In this document: piece by piece, positions 62,228-64,000 of the stretch | Position numbering within the stretch: position 1 is the stretch's first letter | How the letters are laid out: the number at the start of each line of letters is the position of its first letter | Origin: Yoonia sp034652275 | GTDB taxonomy: Bacteria > Pseudomonadota > Alphaproteobacteria > Rhodobacterales > Rhodobacteraceae | Direction of reading: 5' to 3' | DNA: 64,000 bases | Assembly (NCBI RefSeq): GCF_034652275.1 | Contig: NZ_JAXIWG010000004.1 | Location: 186,001-250,000, forward strand | Program-made: the position numbers and the translations under genes | The notes under the pieces: generated by a model | Database searches by the model: none | The model's input: only the letters and a program-made list of their open reading frames with translations | What the model was told of the DNA's origin: nothing

Positions 62228-62256
62228 CCGGTCTGCCTGTCCCACAGGCGGACCGG
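62228..62256 (+). terminator. Strong hairpin downstream of the small pcc-operon gene
   Basis: Arms of 13 bp (CCGGTCTGCCTGT and ACAGGCGGACCGG, one mismatch) around CCC are followed only by TTTCCC, so this may be a weak terminator or an mRNA processing or stability element. The 325-bp gap 62065-62389 shows nothing else I can support. Confidence 0.45.
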
Positions 62257-62389
62257 TTTCCCATTTGACGCGCGGCATCGGCGGAATTCCGGCTGCTATT
62301 GGATATCACGGCAAAACCGCTATTGAGTTGTGGGGCAATAACGTCGATTTTGGCGCTATCTTCGAAAAACTGGAAAAAGGCAGAAAACC

Positions 62390-62602
62390 ATGCAGAAAAA
62401 ATCAATCATCCTCGCGGCCTTCGCAGCCTTCGCACTTTCCGCTTGCCTGGAAAGCGACACCGAACGTGCTGTCGTCGGCGCAGGCGGTGGTCTGGTCGCA
62501 GCTGAAGTGTTGGGCACCGATCGTACGGGCACTGTGCTTGCCGGTGCAGCGCTTGGCGTGTTCTGTGACGACGTCGGCATCTGCCGTCCCGCCACACGCT
62601 AA
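62390..62602 (+). CDS. Small lipoprotein
   Basis: This is a 70-residue lipoprotein precursor. Signal MQKKSIILAAFAAFALSAC has lipobox LSAC with Cys19. The mature 52 residues contain a Gly/Ala-rich hydrophobic stretch (AVVGAGGGLVAAEVLG, TVLAGAALGVF) and two further cysteines in FCDDVGICRP. It resembles short glycine-zipper outer membrane lipoproteins. A terminator follows, and pccA starts 90 bp after the stop. Confidence 0.8.
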   Translation: MQKKSIILAAFAAFALSACLESDTERAVVGAGGGLVAAEVLGTDRTGTVLAGAALGVFCDDVGICRPATR

Positions 62603-62639
62603 ATCCGCAGCCCGCAACAGGGCTGTCAGTCAATCTTTT

Positions 62640-62671
62640 CGCCGTCGGGGTGTTACTCCGGCGGCGTTTTT
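62640..62671 (+). terminator. Rho-independent terminator directly before pccA
   Basis: CGCCGTCGGGG and CTCCGGCGGCG form an 11-bp stem (two G-U pairs) with loop TGTTA, followed by five T. Only 21 bases separate the T-run from the pccA ATG. Confidence 0.75.
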
Positions 62672-62692
62672 GCGTTTTGGGGGGGACCATTG

Positions 62693-64000
62693 ATGTTCAA
62701 GAAAATTCTGATCGCCAACCGTGGTGAAATCGCCTGCCGCGTGATCAAGACCGCGCGCCGCATGGGCATCAAGACCGTCGCGATCTATTCCGACGCCGAC
62801 CGCCATGCCTTGCACGTCAAGATGGCGGACGAGGCGGTCCATATCGGGCCAGCCCCCGCCAACCAATCCTATATCGTGATCGACAAGGTGATGGCCGCGA
62901 TCAAGGCAACCGGTGCCGAGGCCGTGCATCCGGGCTACGGTTTCCTGTCCGAGAACGCCAAATTCGCCGAGGCGCTCGAGGCCGCAGGCGTGGCTTTTAT
63001 CGGCCCGCCCAAAGGCGCGATCCTTGCGATGGGTGACAAGATCACCTCCAAGAAGCTCGCGCAGGAGGCCAATGTCTCCACCGTGCCGGGTTACATGGGC
63101 CTGATTGCTGACGCGGAAGAGGCGGTGAAGATTTCCAACCAGATCGGCTATCCGGTGATGATCAAGGCCAGCGCCGGTGGCGGCGGCAAGGGCATGCGCA
63201 TCGCATGGACTGATCAGGAAGCCCGCGAAGGGTTCCAGTCCTCCAAGAACGAGGCGGCCAGCAGTTTCGGCGACGACCGGATTTTCATCGAGAAATTCGT
63301 CACACAACCGCGCCATATCGAAATTCAGGTTTTGGCCGACCAGCATGGCAATGCGGTCTATCTGCACGAGCGCGAATGTTCGATCCAGCGCCGCAACCAG
63401 AAGGTCATCGAAGAAGCACCCAGCCCGTTTCTGGACGAAGCGACCCGCAAGGCGATGGGCGAACAATCCGTCGCCCTTGCGCAGGCGGTGGGCTACACCA
63501 GTGCTGGCACGGTGGAATTCATCGTCGATGGGAACCGCAATTTCTATTTCCTCGAAATGAACACGCGGCTGCAGGTGGAGCATCCTGTCACCGAACTGAT
63601 CACCGGCATCGATCTGGTCGAGCAGATGATCCGCGTGGCTGCGGGTGAAAAGCTGCCTTTCCAGCAAAGTGATCTGAAGATCAACGGCTGGGCGATGGAA
63701 AGCCGCCTTTACGCCGAAGACCCTTACCGTGGGTTCCTGCCGTCCATCGGGCGTCTGACCCGCTATCGCCCGCCCGTGGAAGAAGCGACCCCCACCCGCG
63801 TCGTGCGTAATGATACCGGCGTCTTCGAGGGCGGCGAGATCAGCATGTTCTACGATCCGATGATCGCCAAGCTGTGCACGTGGGGCCCGGACCGCGCGTC
63901 GGCCATCGCGGAAATGCGGCTGGCGCTCGATGCGTTCGAGGTGGAAGGGATCGGGCATAACCTGCCGTTTCTGGCGGCGGTCTATGACCACGAGAAATTC
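62693..64000 (+). CDS. pccA: Propionyl-CoA carboxylase alpha subunit, 3' part outside the window
   Basis: These are the first 436 codons of the biotin carboxylase subunit. MFKKILIANRGEIACRVIKT opens the biotin-carboxylase domain. VHPGYGFLSENAKFAEAL is followed by ATP-grasp motif KASAGGGGKGMRIA (about residues 159-172). Further on are RHIEIQVLADQHGNAVYLHE, then ERECSIQRRNQKVIEEAPSP and FYFLEMNTRLQVEHPVTELI. All catalytic motifs expected in this part are intact. The biotinyl domain lies beyond the window. GGGGGGG six bases before the ATG is the likely ribosome site. Confidence 0.96.
   Translation, partial: MFKKILIANRGEIACRVIKTARRMGIKTVAIYSDADRHALHVKMADEAVHIGPAPANQSYIVIDKVMAAIKATGAEAVHPGYGFLSENAKFAEALEAAGVAFIGPPKGAILAMGDKITSKKLAQEANVSTVPGYMGLIADAEEAVKISNQIGYPVMIKASAGGGGKGMRIAWTDQEAREGFQSSKNEAASSFGDDRIFIEKFVTQPRHIEIQVLADQHGNAVYLHERECSIQRRNQKVIEEAPSPFLDEATRKAMGEQSVALAQAVGYTSAGTVEFIVDGNRNFYFLEMNTRLQVEHPVTELITGIDLVEQMIRVAAGEKLPFQQSDLKINGWAMESRLYAEDPYRGFLPSIGRLTRYRPPVEEATPTRVVRNDTGVFEGGEISMFYDPMIAKLCTWGPDRASAIAEMRLALDAFEVEGIGHNLPFLAAVYDHEKF

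Noticed and set aside
62061..62693. Long plus-strand frame of 210 codons overlapping the pcc operon lipoprotein
   Set aside because: Its second half is a shadow of the lipoprotein in another frame, and the first half shows no family pattern and runs through a strong hairpin at 62228-62256.

Overview
The window is a piece of an alphaproteobacterial chromosome, most likely from the marine Roseobacter group of Rhodobacteraceae. The indications are gene content and high GC in the core: a choline uptake and oxidation locus (choXWV, betI, betC, betB, betA), a propionyl-CoA carboxylase locus with its ScfR/PccR-type regulator, DUF1127 and DUF465 small proteins, guanine deaminase, a SLC13/RCK permease, and a GCCTCCGGCGGG..TATTTTTGG intergenic repeat that I associate with this family. 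No rRNA or tRNA gene and no CRISPR array was recognised.

Layout. Positions 1-19.5 kb are housekeeping and environmental-response genes: a truncated MFS gene, a BLUF photosensor, an outer membrane protein built of three tandem barrel-like repeats, rpmG, a BAX-inhibitor family membrane protein, LysR, XRE and WYL regulators, hisN, guaD, mgtE, a 5-formyl-THF cyclo-ligase gene broken by one in-frame stop, yebC, a SLC13 permease, two DMT exporters and ymdB. At 19.5-28 kb lies the choline locus: choXWV on the minus strand, divergent from betI-betC-(DUF6980)-betB-betA, with a BetI-like operator between them. At 28-32.3 kb are a nuclease, a YdcH protein, a CoxG-like protein, scfR and a Bcr/CflA-type MFS exporter.

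From 32375 to 59988 sits a complete Tn7-like transposon of 27,614 bp. Its two ends are inverted repeats (21 of 25 bases match) and are flanked by a 5-bp direct duplication, CAAGA. At one end it carries tnsA, tniA (tnsB), tniB (tnsC) and tniQ (tnsD-like), plus a 54-residue ORF between tnsA and tniA that copies the first catalytic motif of the transposase. The rest is cargo that looks like genome defence: a YhaN/YhaO (SbcCD-like) pair whose phosphoesterase appears to start at ATT; an OLD nuclease plus UvrD helicase pair resembling Gabija, preceded by two overlapping calcineurin-like phosphoesterases; a SNF2-type helicase, type III Mod and type III Res triad whose methyltransferase has an AT-rich recognition segment; a lone AAA ATPase; and several unknown genes.

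After the transposon the core resumes with pccB, a small conserved gene, a lipoprotein and the first 436 codons of pccA. The element landed 40 bp upstream of the MFS start and 44 bp upstream of a phased TTTGC operator in front of pccB, so it separates scfR from its likely target but leaves the operator intact.
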